Below, in pieces: positions 23,610 to 35,673 of a DNA stretch of 64,000 bases (the first letter of the stretch is position 1; the number at the start of each line of letters is the position of its first letter). A model generated the notes under the pieces. It worked only from the letters and a program-made list of their open reading frames with translations. It ran no database searches and was not told the origin of the DNA. The stretch is from Tetracladium setigerum (taxonomy: Eukaryota > Ascomycota > Leotiomycetes > Helotiales): contig PZJY01000006.1 in assembly GCA_031472005.1 (NCBI GenBank), positions 124,001-188,000 on the forward strand, read 5' to 3'. Position numbers and translations under genes: made by a program.

Positions 23610-24000
23610 CTATGATAATGCAGGCTGTATAGACGTGATTGGCTTGCCAGGGTTGTATACTACCAATTCATTGTAATTCTGAATGTTTTGGGTACAGGTG
23701 TTGGTGATGGTCTCTCCTCTGACTGTAGGCAGGTCATAGTAACCCTTGCCCACCTGGTATTTCCACCATGACTAAGAAGCGCAGCCTCGGTTTACAGCTC
23801 CAGCGTCATGATTCCATTGCGCGGTACTCACACACTGAGATGCTGTGTTTCCTGTAGTGCCGCCATCTCGACATCCAGATTTTGGATATTTCCTATACCA
23901 AGTAACAATTCCCTCGTTCGTCACAGGGCCTTGTCCAATCTTGTAGGTGTCATGTCGCCATCGTTCATACCAGAGGTTATTATAAGTACTAGTATAGTAC
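23610..24000 (-). pseudogene. 3' fragment of an unrecognised secreted-type protein gene
   Basis: Two segments join in frame across a canonical intron (about 23773-23831). They encode a peptide with NLWYERWRHDTYKIGQGPV, EGIVTWYRKYPKSGC, DGGTTGNTASQC and a tail of YYDLPTVRGETITNTC, ending in TAG at 23610-23612. The aromatic, Cys- and Gly-rich composition is that of an extracellular fungal protein. There is no start: upstream the frame runs into an AT-rich strip of repeated agtac words (about 23985-24015). I do not recognise the family. Confidence 0.4.
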
Positions 24001-24635
24001 TAATATAGTACTATATCACTGTTGAAATACGGGTTTTCTGCCAGGCGCCGCACAACTAGACCGTCCCTTGATTCATCCACTGCTGCACTACTCTAGCAGG
24101 TGGAAGAGAAAACCTTAATGTTTCGGAGGATTTCCCCGCTCGGGCATATTTCATTTGGATCAACTAGATGCAATATCCGTCTAGATTAAAAATTGTCCTC
24201 GAACCGAGAATCAAAGCTTCTCGGCTGTTGTGCCGTGATAAAAGGCAGAAATTCGAAAGGGAACTCGGACGATGAACGCAAGCCGTGCCTAGTTCATCAA
24301 TCTCTGTGAACCCACTCTTCACTTGGTCAGCCCCAATGAACAGATGTCCCTCAATGCTGGGATTTACTAAGAAACCCTAAACTCAATTAGCAATGAATGA
24401 CGAGGATGTGGAAGATCATCAGGGTCAACAACAACCCCTAAATCAGTTGTGTGCGAAATGGTTTGTTCAAGTAAACAAAGCCGGCAAGGTCGGGTCATCT
24501 GTCTTCGGAACCGGGTAATATTATACAGGACGCCAAAGGCCACGATTCCAATTTTCCAGCAGCAAAGAAAGAATGGTAAGTCGGCATCTTGAATCCTCCT
24601 ATCCCTATCCATTCTCAGCAAAGGTCTTTCTGCAA

Positions 24636-24659
24636 GTTTAAATTAACGTTAATTTAAAC
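24636..24659. repeat. Perfect 24-bp palindrome
   Basis: The first twelve bases (gtttaaattaac) are followed directly by their exact reverse complement. It has no spacer, is nearly all A/T, and lies about 360 bp upstream of the GT90 start codon. It could be a dimeric-factor site or a chance AT-rich dyad. Confidence 0.7.
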
Positions 24660-25021
24660 ACGAACGACTACGAATAGGCATCGCGCACTATCTACAAAGC
24701 CACCAGTAAGAGAAATGCCCCTCGCCAGCTGCATACTCCCCGCATTCCGCTTTTGGACGCCCAGGTACCAAGACCCCGAATTCATCATCTGAAAATAGCT
24801 CGTCGCCAATGAGATGCAAACGGAGATCCCTTCCCTCGAGCCTTATCACGTCCAGCCACCTCTTGGATTACCATCAGCCGTAAACGACTGACCCTTACTA
24901 CTGTAAGGTCAAATTCTTTTTGCCGTTTCTCTTCCAACTGAGCAAAAAATGCTACATATCCTCAACATGATCTCCCCACAACCCATCGGCGGCAGCCCTT
25001 CCATCCCCATCAGTTCCAATA

Positions 25022-26714
25022 ATGAAGGCGGATACGCCCCTCCTTAGGATGCTGCCCATCTCCGTTCTCTCCTGGAGGCGTTCTCCGTGGTCAACCATTC
25101 TCGCGACATTCGCGATTCTCCTATTGTTATGGCACCTTCGCACTACTTCCCTGAGCTTCCCCAGATCTGCGACGGCGAGGACTACCCATCCAATCTACAG
25201 ACGAATGCTAGAAGCAAACAGCACATACCACGGCCTCCTGAACCGACAATCAAAGACGTTGGGACAAGCGAGGAGGGAATATACCAGACGATATGGCCTG
25301 TCCCCTCCCGTGGGTTTTGACAAGTGGTACGCATATGCGAAGGAGCAGAAGAGTATGATCATTGATGATTTCGACGTGGTTAATGATAAATTGAAACCAT
25401 TTCGACAGTATTTGAAAGGGAACTGCGGGATGGAGAAGATGGATCCGGCCTTTCTGGGTGCTCAAATGCTTCTTCAGATCTGTATCAAGGATGGGATTTT
25501 GACGTACAATAGCGATGAAGAGGCAGGATGGATTCGGGACGCTTTTCGGGATATGATTAATCCATTTTTGAAGGAACTCCCGGACATGTGCTTCCTCATG
25601 AATTTGCTAGACGAACCAAGAATTTTGTTAGCCAACGATAGGATCGCGCAGGATCCAAAGGATAACTTTTGTCCAAAGCCAACATTTGTGTCGTTCGAGA
25701 AGCAGAGATGGTGGTCCGAGGCTGTTCTTCCATGTTCCCCAAAGTCACCCGCTCGATTGCATCCTGGAATGGTCGATCCGGCGAGAAAAGGAAGACTACT
25801 TGACGATTTCAAGTCTGCGTCAGATCTTTGCGCTTATAGTGAACCAATGGAGCATGGGATTTTCATTTCTCCTAGCAGTCTTTTTGTCACGAGGACTGTT
25901 GTACCCATAATGTCGAATGCTGGTCAGTGCCCAAGCGATTCTGATTTTGACGACCCTACTGACGCACGTAGGCCTCTCCACATTCAGTGATATCTTCTTT
26001 CCGTCCATTTGGAGATTTGACCTTTGGGACGATTACAATCGAACTGAAGATGTTCCATGGGAGAAGAAAGCTAAGAATGGTTACTGGCGAGGTTCCACAA
26101 CCGGAGGAGAAGCGAAATCTCATGGCTGGAACAAGTTTCAACGTCACCGCTTCGTTGAATACGTAAACGATAAGTTTACTGGTTTAAAAAATGTAACGGA
26201 TGTTTCATTTTCCAACATTGTTCAGTGCGAAGAAGATGGTGAGTTGGCCCGTCGTTTTGAAGTCATGTGTTAATATTTGACAGCTTGCGATGAGATGCAG
26301 AAGCATTTCAAAATTGATGAGAAGAGGCCGTTTTCAGATACTTGGAAGTCGCAAATTGTGTATGATATCGATGGGAATGGATTGAGTGGAAGGTTCTACC
26401 CGTTGTTAAGGTCCAACAGTGCCGTCTTTCGTCAGGGGTGAGTTCAGCATCGGATAGCTCAATCGCATGCTAACATCGATAGGATCTTTCATGAATGGCA
26501 TGATGCGAGAATATTTCCATGGTTGCACTATGTACCTCTTAGTATGGAATTGACAGAACTGAAGAGCCTTCTCGATTTCTATCTGGGAGATGGGCAGGTA
26601 CTGCTTGAAAGGGTCGCAAAGGAGGGCAGGGAGATGGCGGAAAGTTTGTTGAGAAGAGAGGATATGAGGATATACATATACAGATTATTGATTGAAATGG
26701 GGAGAAAGGACTAG
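25022..26714 (+). CDS. Glycosyltransferase family 90 (CAP10-like), type II membrane protein
   Basis: Four exons (25022-25922, 25972-26238, 26284-26437, 26483-26714) total 1554 nt, 517 residues, intact. An N-terminal signal anchor (ILATFAILLLLWHL at about residues 23-36) places the enzyme in the Golgi membrane. It is followed by GFDKWYAYAKE and IDDFD, then the CAP10 domain with IWRFDLWDDYNR, WRGSTTGG, IVYDIDGNGLSGRFYPLLRSNSAV, and an acidic FHEW region, as in Cryptococcus Cap10/Cap59-associated and POGLUT-type enzymes. GT90 enzymes transfer xylose or glucose onto glycans or proteins; the acceptor here is unknown. It stands alone, with no capsule-type cluster around it. Confidence 0.92.
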
Positions 26715-27221
26715 ATGAAAATAAAAAACCAGTTATGTCACGTCAGAAAGGTTACTGCAGTATAGTAATCTCATTGCTTCGAGCTGGAGGGCAGATCGCT
26801 TCTCAAACCTCCACTAATAAGCTCCAGAATGGACACCAACAAATATGGTGCAAGTCCACCTTGTCCTGATAGCACCACCACTTCTCCTATTATCTGTCCG
26901 GCAACCGTGAAAAGTGTAATTTTTTTAAAAAAATAAAAAATAAAAAAATAAAAAAAACATGTCTTTGAAATTGCATTCAAGATTGTTCGATTGATTCCCC
27001 ATTATTGTCAATGTTGGAGTGATGGCAGTTTGGTATGTTGTGCTTTCTCGTGACCTCAAATCGACGGCTGCAATTGGTTCAGGCTTATCTACGCCCTGGA
27101 ATAAATCACTAATAGCCCAGAAAATCGACGTCAAGGACCTGAAGGGTTTTCCAAAGAGAATATGAGGTCTCTCCGCGGAATCGCTTTTATTTTCAAGACT
27201 TTGCGGTAGAACATCTTTTCA

Positions 27222-29089
27222 ATGGCTCCGGAAAGCAACCCAGAAGCGAACGAAGCTGTCGAGACAACACCACTTCTACAAGCGAACGACCACAGTCCCA
27301 CGAAAATCAAATGGCAAACGCCCCCAGGATTCTGGTGGATTGAAGTTGGTAAGAGTTGGGAACCAGGAACATGACCAAAACTAACTATTCTAGCAATTTT
27401 TGCAAACGTTTTTCTGTATGGATTCGATGGGACTATCACAGCTTCAACATATGCAGTCATTGGATCCGAATTCAATGCTGCGAATAATGTATCATGGCTC
27501 ACCACATCATACTTAATCACCAGTACTGCATTTCAGCCTTTGTATGGCAGGTTTTCCGACATTTTGGGGAGAAGGGTGTGCTTCTTTACGGCAACGATAA
27601 CGTTTTGTTGGGATGCCTTGGATGTGGAATTGCTCCTGATATTATTACTTTGAATGTCATGAGGGCTTTGGCTGGGCTTGGAGGGTATGAGCTCCTCATC
27701 TTCTGTCACTGCCAAGACGACTTAATGCTGATCAAACATTCAGCGGCGGTCTCATGACAATGGCAACAATCATCAACTCAGACATCATCCCATTCAAGGA
27801 AAGAGGGATGTATCAAGCCATCCAAAATGTTCTCTTTGGATTCGGCTCTATCTGTGGTGCATCTCTAGGCGGTCTAATCGCAGACACAATCGGATGGAGA
27901 TGGTGTTTTCTATTCCAGGTGCCAGTGTCTCTCTTCGCTTTGGTCTTTGGTTACTTCGCCGTGAAGGAACACAAACCTCAGCAACTCATCGTCCAAGGAG
28001 ACGTGGTAGATGTGAAAAAGAGGCCAATCTGGAGACAGATTGATCTCACCGGCTCTATTTTGTTGGTTTTAGGATTGGCTGCGCAATTGGCTGGTTTGAG
28101 TATGGGTGGAAACGATTGGCCTTGGTTGTCATGGCAGGTGGTGGTTTCATTGGTACTGAGCACACTTCTGCTCGCTGGATTTGTGATTGTTGAGATTCGA
28201 ACAACCGCAATTCCGATTATGCCAATGTCAATGTTCAGAGGCTTGCTTGCGGGTTCAAACATTGTTAGTAATGTTTGTGCAGGAATGGCTGCTTATGGGG
28301 TATGTACCATTCTCCAAAGTTGAGCGAAACTAACTTGCTAGTTTCTTTTCATGATCCCTCTCTTCTTCCAGGTAGTGCTTGGAGACACAGCATCGCAAGC
28401 TGGATTGAGGCTGGTGATACCATCTTTGGCTACACCTGTTGGAGGATTGATAGCTGGTTATGTGATGTCTCACTGGGGTCACTTGAGTACCTTGGTGAAA
28501 ACAGGAACTCTCGTTATGGCTATCGGGAATGGACTCGTAGCTGTCTTAAAGTATCACGATTCCAAATGGAAATATTTAGTATTTCTGTTTCCAGCCAATC
28601 TCGGACAAGGAATTGCATATCCTTCGATTTTATTCACTTTCTTAGCTGCATTTGACCACAGTCGTATGTATCTTTGGCTATTTTTGGAAATCTTTAAACT
28701 GATACTTCTCCAGAACAAGCTGTTGCGACCTCTATCGTCTATCTCACACGATCACTCGGTACAGTATGGGGCGTGGCAGCAACCTCCACGATTGTACAGA
28801 ATGTCCTTGCACGGCGATTGCCCGATGCCTTAGCTGGAATTCCCAACAAGGACAAGGTATTGTATAGTTCTTTCACTTGGAGGGAGACTTTCACTGACAT
28901 TTTCAGCTTATCGATGAGATACGTCATTCCATTTCCGTCATCCAAACACTTCCTCCTGATGTTCAAGAGATTGCTCGTGGAATCTATTTTGAAGCCATTA
29001 AGTTTTCATTCATCGCAACCACAGGAATTGCGAGCATAGCTTTTGTCTCTTCGCTTTTTGCAAGAGGGAGGGATCTCAACCGGGATTGA
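27222..29089 (+). CDS. MFS transporter, 14-helix DHA2 type (vacuolar amino-acid/drug family)
   Basis: Six exons (27222-27348, 27394-27684, 27744-28299, 28342-28663, 28714-28856, 28907-29089) encode an integral membrane protein starting with an acidic-dileucine-like tail (TTPLLQ). It has the MFS motif A GRFSDILGRR between helices 2 and 3, IPFKERGMYQA, and IGWRWCFLFQVP after helix 6, all typical of fungal DHA2 carriers such as the vacuolar basic amino acid transporters (Vba/Fnx). The frame breaks once in the T-run 27603-27606. Restoring one base gives 1623 nt, 540 residues, the usual size. Export or vacuolar uptake of amino acids or drugs are both possible. Confidence 0.92.
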
Positions 29090-29465
29090 GATTTGGGTTG
29101 TATAAAACGGACACTGCGTTGATTTATTCTTCTTGCTAGTACCTCTAGACTAGAACTCTCGTAGAACTATAGTAACAATCATTGGCATTTTGGATCAAAA
29201 CGTTATGAAGAAAGTAACCAAATCGCAACTTACGAGAAACCTGCTACCCACTCTCTGCATGTAGCATTTTGTAAACTTTCTTTTGCTTATGTTATCGGTT
29301 AGCCCAAACAGAGACTTACTTAATTGGTACAGAGTAGTTTAAGATCCTCCTCATTCTGATGTGCATGCAAAAAAAAGAGATCGTCTGTTCCAAAAAAAGT
29401 AAGAACGTACGGTACAGGAAGAGTCGACAAAAAAGCAAAAATAAATCGCAATTGCGGGTTGGTTA

Positions 29466-29552
29466 TGAGCCGTACAGGGGTCGAACCTGTAATCTTTTGA
29501 TAGACATCCTGTGGAATCGAAGTCAAACGCCTTGCCATTGGGCCAACGGCCC
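29466..29552 (-). tRNA. tRNA-Arg (anticodon TCG) with 15-nt intron
   Basis: On the minus strand the acceptor stem gggccgt pairs with acggctc (one G-U), followed by discriminator A. The anticodon stem tttga/tcaaa encloses CTTCGA, then a 15-nt intron placed after position 37, then A38. The T arm is acagg-ttcgacc-cctgt. The mature length would be 72 nt. A T-run about 30 bases downstream on the minus strand could serve as the Pol III terminator. Confidence 0.95.
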
Positions 29553-30118
29553 CATTTGTTATGCTCAAAACCTGTGGAATAGAATTTATAAATCCCTTCT
29601 GCTATATCACGTGTTTTGCGGGGAAAGAAAATATTCTTTGCAGGGCCGGTGTGGAAGTGGATAGGAACCAAACAATGATTGGATTCTGAGATTCTAAAAA
29701 CGATTTCCCCATTAGTTCAAATTTCCAGGGTGTAACACTAGTCTAGCCAATTTCAAATGAAGTGAGAGACATCAAGTAGATAAAAAAGGCGGGGAGGAGA
29801 AACTTGAAGTCAATTTATGGGCATGAGCTGGACGGATCCTCCAGATTTCGAATCAACTTTACCCTGCGATTGCTGGTGATGGTAGATTTTACTTTCATTC
29901 TTATGTCACAGTCAAAAATACGCTCAATCATCTTTGTAAGCCGTGAACCTCTCACATAATCATGTCATTTTCTTGACTTGTTGGCAATTTGAAAGGAAGA
30001 TTGCGAGGATGAGACCTTTCAAAGATTGTAAACGAGAAAGGGAATGAGTAAATCGTCGTTCTATTATATTTTCTCACAAGGTCTTTCTGTCGCAGAAAAC
30101 AGCCATCCGACCCTACTT

Positions 30119-31883
30119 CTACAGCTTTGTATGATAAGTGTGAACCTTGACACTCCATTCCGGCAACGGATTTTCTTTTGCACTCTCCATACTCCAAAAT
30201 CCACTTTTGTGATTCAAATTCTTCAGTAGTACCAACAAATCTTTTGCTTCGGGTCTCTCTTGCAACCCGGCCATTGCACATCGCAATGCTAGTTGCAAAT
30301 GCTTTGTATAAGAACTCGACACCTGCAATTTCCTCCTCCGACACACCAAACCATGGAAATATTGTTGCGAGGTGAGCAGTATCATATATTCATGCGGCAT
30401 GGGCCAGATGAGATGGGCTATTGGTGCAAAGGGTTGTGCCACAAATTCCGTCGTCCAGGTCAAGTTGAAGATGCATACCCCCAACGACCACACGTCTGAT
30501 CGTTTCGTGTGTCGCATTCCATTTGGGTAATTGCTCATCTCATATGGCATGCTCCTCTGAGGATAAGGGTCATAAAGAAGTTCGGGCGCCCACCACATCA
30601 TGGTGCCTGATTTTGAGGAATCTAACCGACGGTATGGGCTCTCTTCGAATGCGACACCAAAGTCACTAAGAATGCAGTAGGGATATTTTGTTGAACCGTG
30701 AGTAGAGCGGGAGCGGAGTAGAATGTTATCTGGTTTAAGATCGCCGTGAATGATTGGAAGCCAGTTTTTACATCCCTAGACAGATCAGCGGTGGCTTTAT
30801 CACAGTATTCGAGTGCCTACCTCCCCTCCTGTTTGGAGGTATGCTAGTCCATCAGCAAGGCCTATAAACGCATGCCAAATGAATGGTTCGGGTATAATTT
30901 CACCGGGATGCTTGGAGTATTCCTTGAGCATGTCGCCCAAAGAACCCCTGTCACAAAACTCCATGTATCTTGAGGAGAAGTCAGCCTCTCACATCGTATA
31001 TGTGATGGTTCACCTACACGGAAGCTGTACTGGAAGTAATAAAGGCGGCAGTGTACATAGTTAATGCACTATGCTTGAGGCGATGTATCATCCCGATCTC
31101 CTCTTTTGCGTGATAAAGCAAGTTCTGGGGAAATCTTTTCTCGACATAGAGCTTGTCTGCGAGAGTGTCAAGTCCGTCCAAACGTTGAAAAGCACAGAAG
31201 TGTACTCACTGGGAACAGCTTTCAATCGGACAACGTGAACACCACTATTCACTTAAATCTCTTTAGCTTGTTGTCCAATCATTTCCCCGCTCTTTCGGAA
31301 AGGTAAGCGGTCAAAAAAAAACTTACTTCCACCCAATTTTCCATCGCCTGCATCAATGGTATGTAAAATTTCATATTTCTCTCTTTGATTAATATTTCCA
31401 ATCGGCTGTCGTTGCATCTCCCTCAGATCGGTACCTACGTTCTTCGTTGTGGTGACTGATATGCGGAGGTCTTTGGATATTTCTTGGGATTGTTGTCGGA
31501 GGTGAGCAGACGAGAATCGGGGATCCTAAGATTGGATTAACATCTAGATCAGACGGGCTTTCATGACCATCATAAAACTTCAAGGGACTTACATGGTCCG
31601 AAACCTTGCCCGTGACACGATTCAGGTACCTGGCTTTGTATCCCTTTCCAGGGTTCGAATAAACACGTAGAATCCAGTCTTTTGGCAATGGCCCATAATG
31701 AGGATGAGTATTTGTCGTACTCCCCGTCTGCAGATTCACCCAGTAGATCTGCCGGCTGTCCGAGTCCTTGACGAAGGCCCAACCTTCAGGAATTTGTCCA
31801 AGCTCTGGGCAAGTCAAGGCGAGTTGTTGACCCCAGTCAGCGACAAATTCAATAGCCCGTGCAATCAGTTCCTTAGGAGTCAT
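30119..31883 (-). CDS. WW-like domain plus Ser/Thr protein kinase, paralogue 1
   Basis: The N-terminus from the ATG at 31883 carries a WW-like module (IPEGWAFVKDSDSRQIYWVN...THPHYGPLP). A single-base break in the T-run 31395-31397 (coding-strand AAA) then separates it from YEILHTIDAGDGKLGG and, after several introns, a kinase domain: LYVEKRF (lysine of lobe 1), EEIGMIHRLKHSA, YMEFCDRGSLGDM, IIHGDLKPDNILL, LSDFGVAF, APELLYDPYP, RSDVWSLGVCIFNL. The catalytic loop reads HGD instead of HRD, so phosphotransfer may be altered though the Asp and Lys/Asn are kept. The gene just upstream (32102-34028) is a paralogue with the same order of parts. Exon limits in the middle (about 30780-31350) are approximate. 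Confidence 0.82.
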
Positions 31884-32101
31884 GATGGCGATCAGAAGTA
31901 TGCATCTGAGGAGTTGGAAGAATGATGGTGCAGAGACGTAATATATGTTCCAAGCTTGGGATGAATTCATGCTGCAGAGACCTGTGATTAACCCCCCAAC
32001 AAGATATGTTTGCTGTGAATAATACTGGATTGGCTCCTAAACTTGACTTTTGGAAATCCAGTAACATTTGAAGGTAGTCTTTGAGGTGCTTCTCCAACGC
32101 C

Positions 32102-34028
32102 TCATATATCCTTCATCCTTGTGTAGTAATCATGAATATTGTAACACCAATCCGGAAGCTTGTCGCTCTCACTCACAGGGCCAGATCGCTCAATTTTGTT
32201 CTCTTCCATATACCATTTTAGGTCCTTGACCAGAGCAATAGCGTCGGGTCGCTCGGATTCTGGCAAAGTAGACCTGAGCACAGCGTCATTCAGCGGTGCA
32301 CTGTACTCATTTGGAAGGTCTAGCGGATCAATCCGAGAAGCTCTACCCATCATCCACACATTCGGTTCGACTTTATCTGGCATTTTATCGAAAGTGAGGT
32401 GCGATAGGGCGCCGTGCATGTAGGGTCTTCCCTGATCATCGGCGGATCACACTTGCACAGATTGTAAATGCTGGCTCCAAGTGACCATACATCCGTTCTG
32501 CTGGAGTGTCTTGCCCCTTTCGGATAAATTATATGTTCGAAAGATCCTTTATACTGTTTCGGGTATGGATCATACAGTAACTCGGGGGGTTGGTATTGTT
32601 GTGTACCAAGCAGTCCACCGTTCTTTTGATGTTCATCCTTTCCATCATCATTACAGGCAACACCAAAATCCGTCAAACTGTACAGAAAGTTAGTCGTTCA
32701 AATTAGAGAGACTCGAGTTTCGGAAAACCTCGAGGTTGACTTACATGCAGTAGAAGTATTTATTGGCACCGAGAGTTGCCCTTGATCTCATCAAAATGTT
32801 GTCGGGCTTAACGTCTCTGTGTAGAATAGGCATCCAGCCTTCAACAGGGAGAGACACTTGGTCAATAGGATCTGATAAGTAACTGCGACCACCTTGGAGG
32901 TAGGCAAATGCATCTGCTATGCCAAGGAAAGCGTGCCAAATAAACCGCTCGGGAACGTGGGGCTTATCTTTTGAATCTTTGTCGAAACGCATCTTGCGAT
33001 AATGTTTGATTACATCTTCCCATGACCCTCGGTCGCAGTATTCGCAAATCAATGACGCCGTCCGAGTTTTATCATCCACAAAGCCCTATTCAAGTCAAAA
33101 AAGCACAAGTAGAGAGGAGAGAGGCACGCACCGAACAGAAGAGTGTTATGGCTCCATGACGCACTCTGTGTACTATTTCGACCTCTCTGCGGACAAGGTC
33201 CCAATAATCTGGTTTGAAACGCTTTTCTACATAAAGCTGTGGAAAGCCTTTAAGCCTCACCACATGTACACCGTCATTCACTAACAAAGATTAGCAAAAG
33301 CGATCCAATCTAAGCGATCGAAAGCCTTACTGCCACCGATCTTACCCTTCCCGTAATCAATGGTGTGAACGATCTCATACTGGTCACGAAGTGCTGGATC
33401 AGTTCCGATATCAGCACGATGTAATTTCTCCATGAGACCAGGCTTGTTCTTGACAATGCTACTGCCCACTCTGGACTCAATGGAAGCAGTCTTTTGACTT
33501 TGTCGAGCTTTCAGCGTCTCTGCAAGATATCGAGGGTTTTCCTTTGTGGCCATTTTCGTTTTGGCATTCCAGTATCGGGGTTCCCTTTTGCCAGTCTTCT
33601 TGTCTACCACAACATGACAGAGTGAGAATTCGGGGGGCAGAGGACCCAAAGTCGGGTGAATCCAAGACTTGATTTGCTCTCCGTTGAGAATTTTTGCATC
33701 TTTGGGACCGGAGTAAAAGATTGTGAAGGGGGGTTCGTTCGAGTGATTTGCCGTCCACTGAATTAATTAACAAGCGGCAGGAATCGATGCATCGGAATTG
33801 AGCGCAAGATGCCTCACTTACATTTGGGGGGAGGGCCTGTATTTCTGGGCTCACAAGCCGCATTTGTATAGTGGTTTGAGGGGCCCATTTCGTTGCAGTC
33901 GGTTTGTGATGCATTTGAGCGAATGTGAAGTGGTCTTTGAGCCGATTGGCGATTTTCCTGGCCGGTCGAAAAGAGTTGTTACTGTAAACCATCATAACGT
34001 CCGGTTGAACAGGGATTGGCTCTAGCAT
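32102..34028 (-). CDS. WW-like domain plus Ser/Thr protein kinase, paralogue 2
   Basis: Same architecture as its neighbour and same strand, 219 bp apart. The N-terminal region (start 34028) reads through a canonical intron (after LPPN) into WTANHSNEPPFTIFYSGPKD and PLPPEFSLCHVVVD with a WW-like WNAKTKMATKENPR. The kinase domain follows: QYEIVHTIDYGKGKIGG, LYVEKRFKPDYWDLVRREVEIVHR, ICEYCDRGSWEDV, ILHRDVKPDNILM (canonical HRD), LTDFGVA, PPELLYDPYP, RTDVWSLGASIYNL. One base is missing near GGG 32423-32425; restoring it leads into the C-lobe (MHGALSHLTFDKMPDKVEPNV in pieces) that ends at 32102. Function unknown; the pair looks like a recent tandem duplication that has begun to diverge. Confidence 0.85.
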
Positions 34029-34197
34029 TGTGAATCAACAATACCAAGCGACAATACTTAACACAACGTGATGAATGTCTACATCTGAAAGTGAAAAGTT
34101 ACGGCGATCTACTTATTCAGATCCCCAAATATTTCTCTTGTAACTGGACATCCTTTTCATTCCGACCACCCACTTCAAATACGATCACTTTTGCATA

Positions 34198-35661
34198 ATG
34201 GCGAACAGATCTGGCGAATCCACAGCTTCCCTGCCTCGCAAGAATAATCTTCTTGAGATGGTAGACAAACTTTTGTCTAGAACGGGAACACGGGAAGATC
34301 CTTCGAAGTCCTATAGGGCGAGTGAAAGAAAAGATGCCTTCAATATGGCCAAGTCACCACTGAGCAACGAGCGACCGAATGAGAGTAACGCACTTGGAAT
34401 CAGCATGAACGGCAACTTACCATCCAAGGCGTACACACCAGAACCATTCGAAGGTCAAACGAAGGTTCATGAATCCAGATCATCACCAAGGTACAACATA
34501 GCAAATCGGCAGCCACAGACATATACGCCTTCTAGGGGAGCAAAGCAAGATGAACAAAGTTCGAGCGCACCAAGGAGAAGTATTGTTGAAGAGCGGCTGG
34601 CAGTGGAAAGGCAGAATTCCAAGCAATGCCAGGGTTCAGGAGAACCGCCATCTCCTTCCATTTCGAGGCCACTGGACCATCCACCAACCTCACATCGCGC
34701 TGTCGCAGACCCCGGCAAACCATCTTTCTCAAGGCAGGCTGGACATGTTGCTCGACTTCCCAGCATCCGCGAAACAATAAATCCACTGGATAGACATGTC
34801 TCTTTTGCGAGGAATCGCGAAGTCATGATCAGAAACAATGAGAATGTGGTGGAGATGTGGGAAGCTGGGAGTGAAAGAAAGTATTCATACTCGGCTGTTG
34901 GCCATGGAAATAAAAGGATCGAGCATCAGCCCGAAGACATGTTGATGAATGAGCAGGATGTCGTGATCGGCCTCGGAGTATATGAAGAGGTAGTTGAGAG
35001 CTATTCTCGATCAGGAGGTAAAATGTTCGCTGAAGAATACGAAAATCATTCTCGGATACCACTTCGACATATGACGATTCAAGAAAACAAGAAAGAAAGC
35101 CAGCACAAGGTCGAGTGTGGAGATCGAGAGAGCCTAGATGCTCAGGTACAGAGATGGAAGCGATACTTCGACAGTCCTCTGATCCGAGATATCGACGACG
35201 AGGAAGAGGATTTATTGTATCAGGACCTGCTCCAGGATGTGAAGACACAGCCTTCCAATGCAAACCATCGATGTGAAGCTGATCGGAGAGCATTTTGGGG
35301 GTTCATTAGGAAGGAGTTAAATGTTGACGAGGACACAAAACAGACCAAGCCAGTCAAGGAAATACTGACAGAAGCACAAAAGAAAAAGCGTAGAAGAGAG
35401 ACGATCAACTTTGCGACATTGCAGAGACAAACATATGAAGAGAGAGATGTGTGGGAGTTGGCGAAGGTCTTAAAGGATCTGAAGGCAAGAAGACGAGGAA
35501 TGTGTTTTGGTGATGGTGTTGACGGTACGGATCAAGGAGACCTGGTAAGTCGGACACGCGCCAAGTCCTCCATCCACCCCACACGAACAGCTCCCCAGTC
35601 GCCAGAATCAACACCTATCCTCAACTCCAACGTCAACCCAAAACATCCTACCAACCCCTAA
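34198..35661 (+). CDS. Uncharacterised, largely disordered protein
   Basis: A single 487-codon frame, Ser/Pro/Arg-rich in its first 250 residues with no recognised domain. The second half is charged and helical (AQVQRWKRYFDSPLIRDI, then acidic EEEDLL, then ADRRAFWGFIRKEL and a basic KKKRRRE). A perfect 5' splice site (gtaagt) occurs at 35545-35550 and everything after it has low-complexity Pro/Ser/Thr composition, so the true C-terminus may be elsewhere. The annotated stop is only 12 bp from the start codon of the coatomer gene, which means that gene's promoter would lie inside this one. The start at 34198 follows a plausible promoter shared with the divergent kinase gene. Confidence 0.72.
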   Translation: MANRSGESTASLPRKNNLLEMVDKLLSRTGTREDPSKSYRASERKDAFNMAKSPLSNERPNESNALGISMNGNLPSKAYTPEPFEGQTKVHESRSSPRYNIANRQPQTYTPSRGAKQDEQSSSAPRRSIVEERLAVERQNSKQCQGSGEPPSPSISRPLDHPPTSHRAVADPGKPSFSRQAGHVARLPSIRETINPLDRHVSFARNREVMIRNNENVVEMWEAGSERKYSYSAVGHGNKRIEHQPEDMLMNEQDVVIGLGVYEEVVESYSRSGGKMFAEEYENHSRIPLRHMTIQENKKESQHKVECGDRESLDAQVQRWKRYFDSPLIRDIDDEEEDLLYQDLLQDVKTQPSNANHRCEADRRAFWGFIRKELNVDEDTKQTKPVKEILTEAQKKKRRRETINFATLQRQTYEERDVWELAKVLKDLKARRRGMCFGDGVDGTDQGDLVSRTRAKSSIHPTRTAPQSPESTPILNSNVNPKHPTNP

Positions 35662-35673
35662 AGCAAACTCACA

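Noticed and set aside
26918..26958. Long A/T homopolymer tract between GT90 and MFS genes, a possible retroelement tail
   Set aside because: No coding remnant or target-site duplication flanks it; it is probably a simple low-complexity tract.
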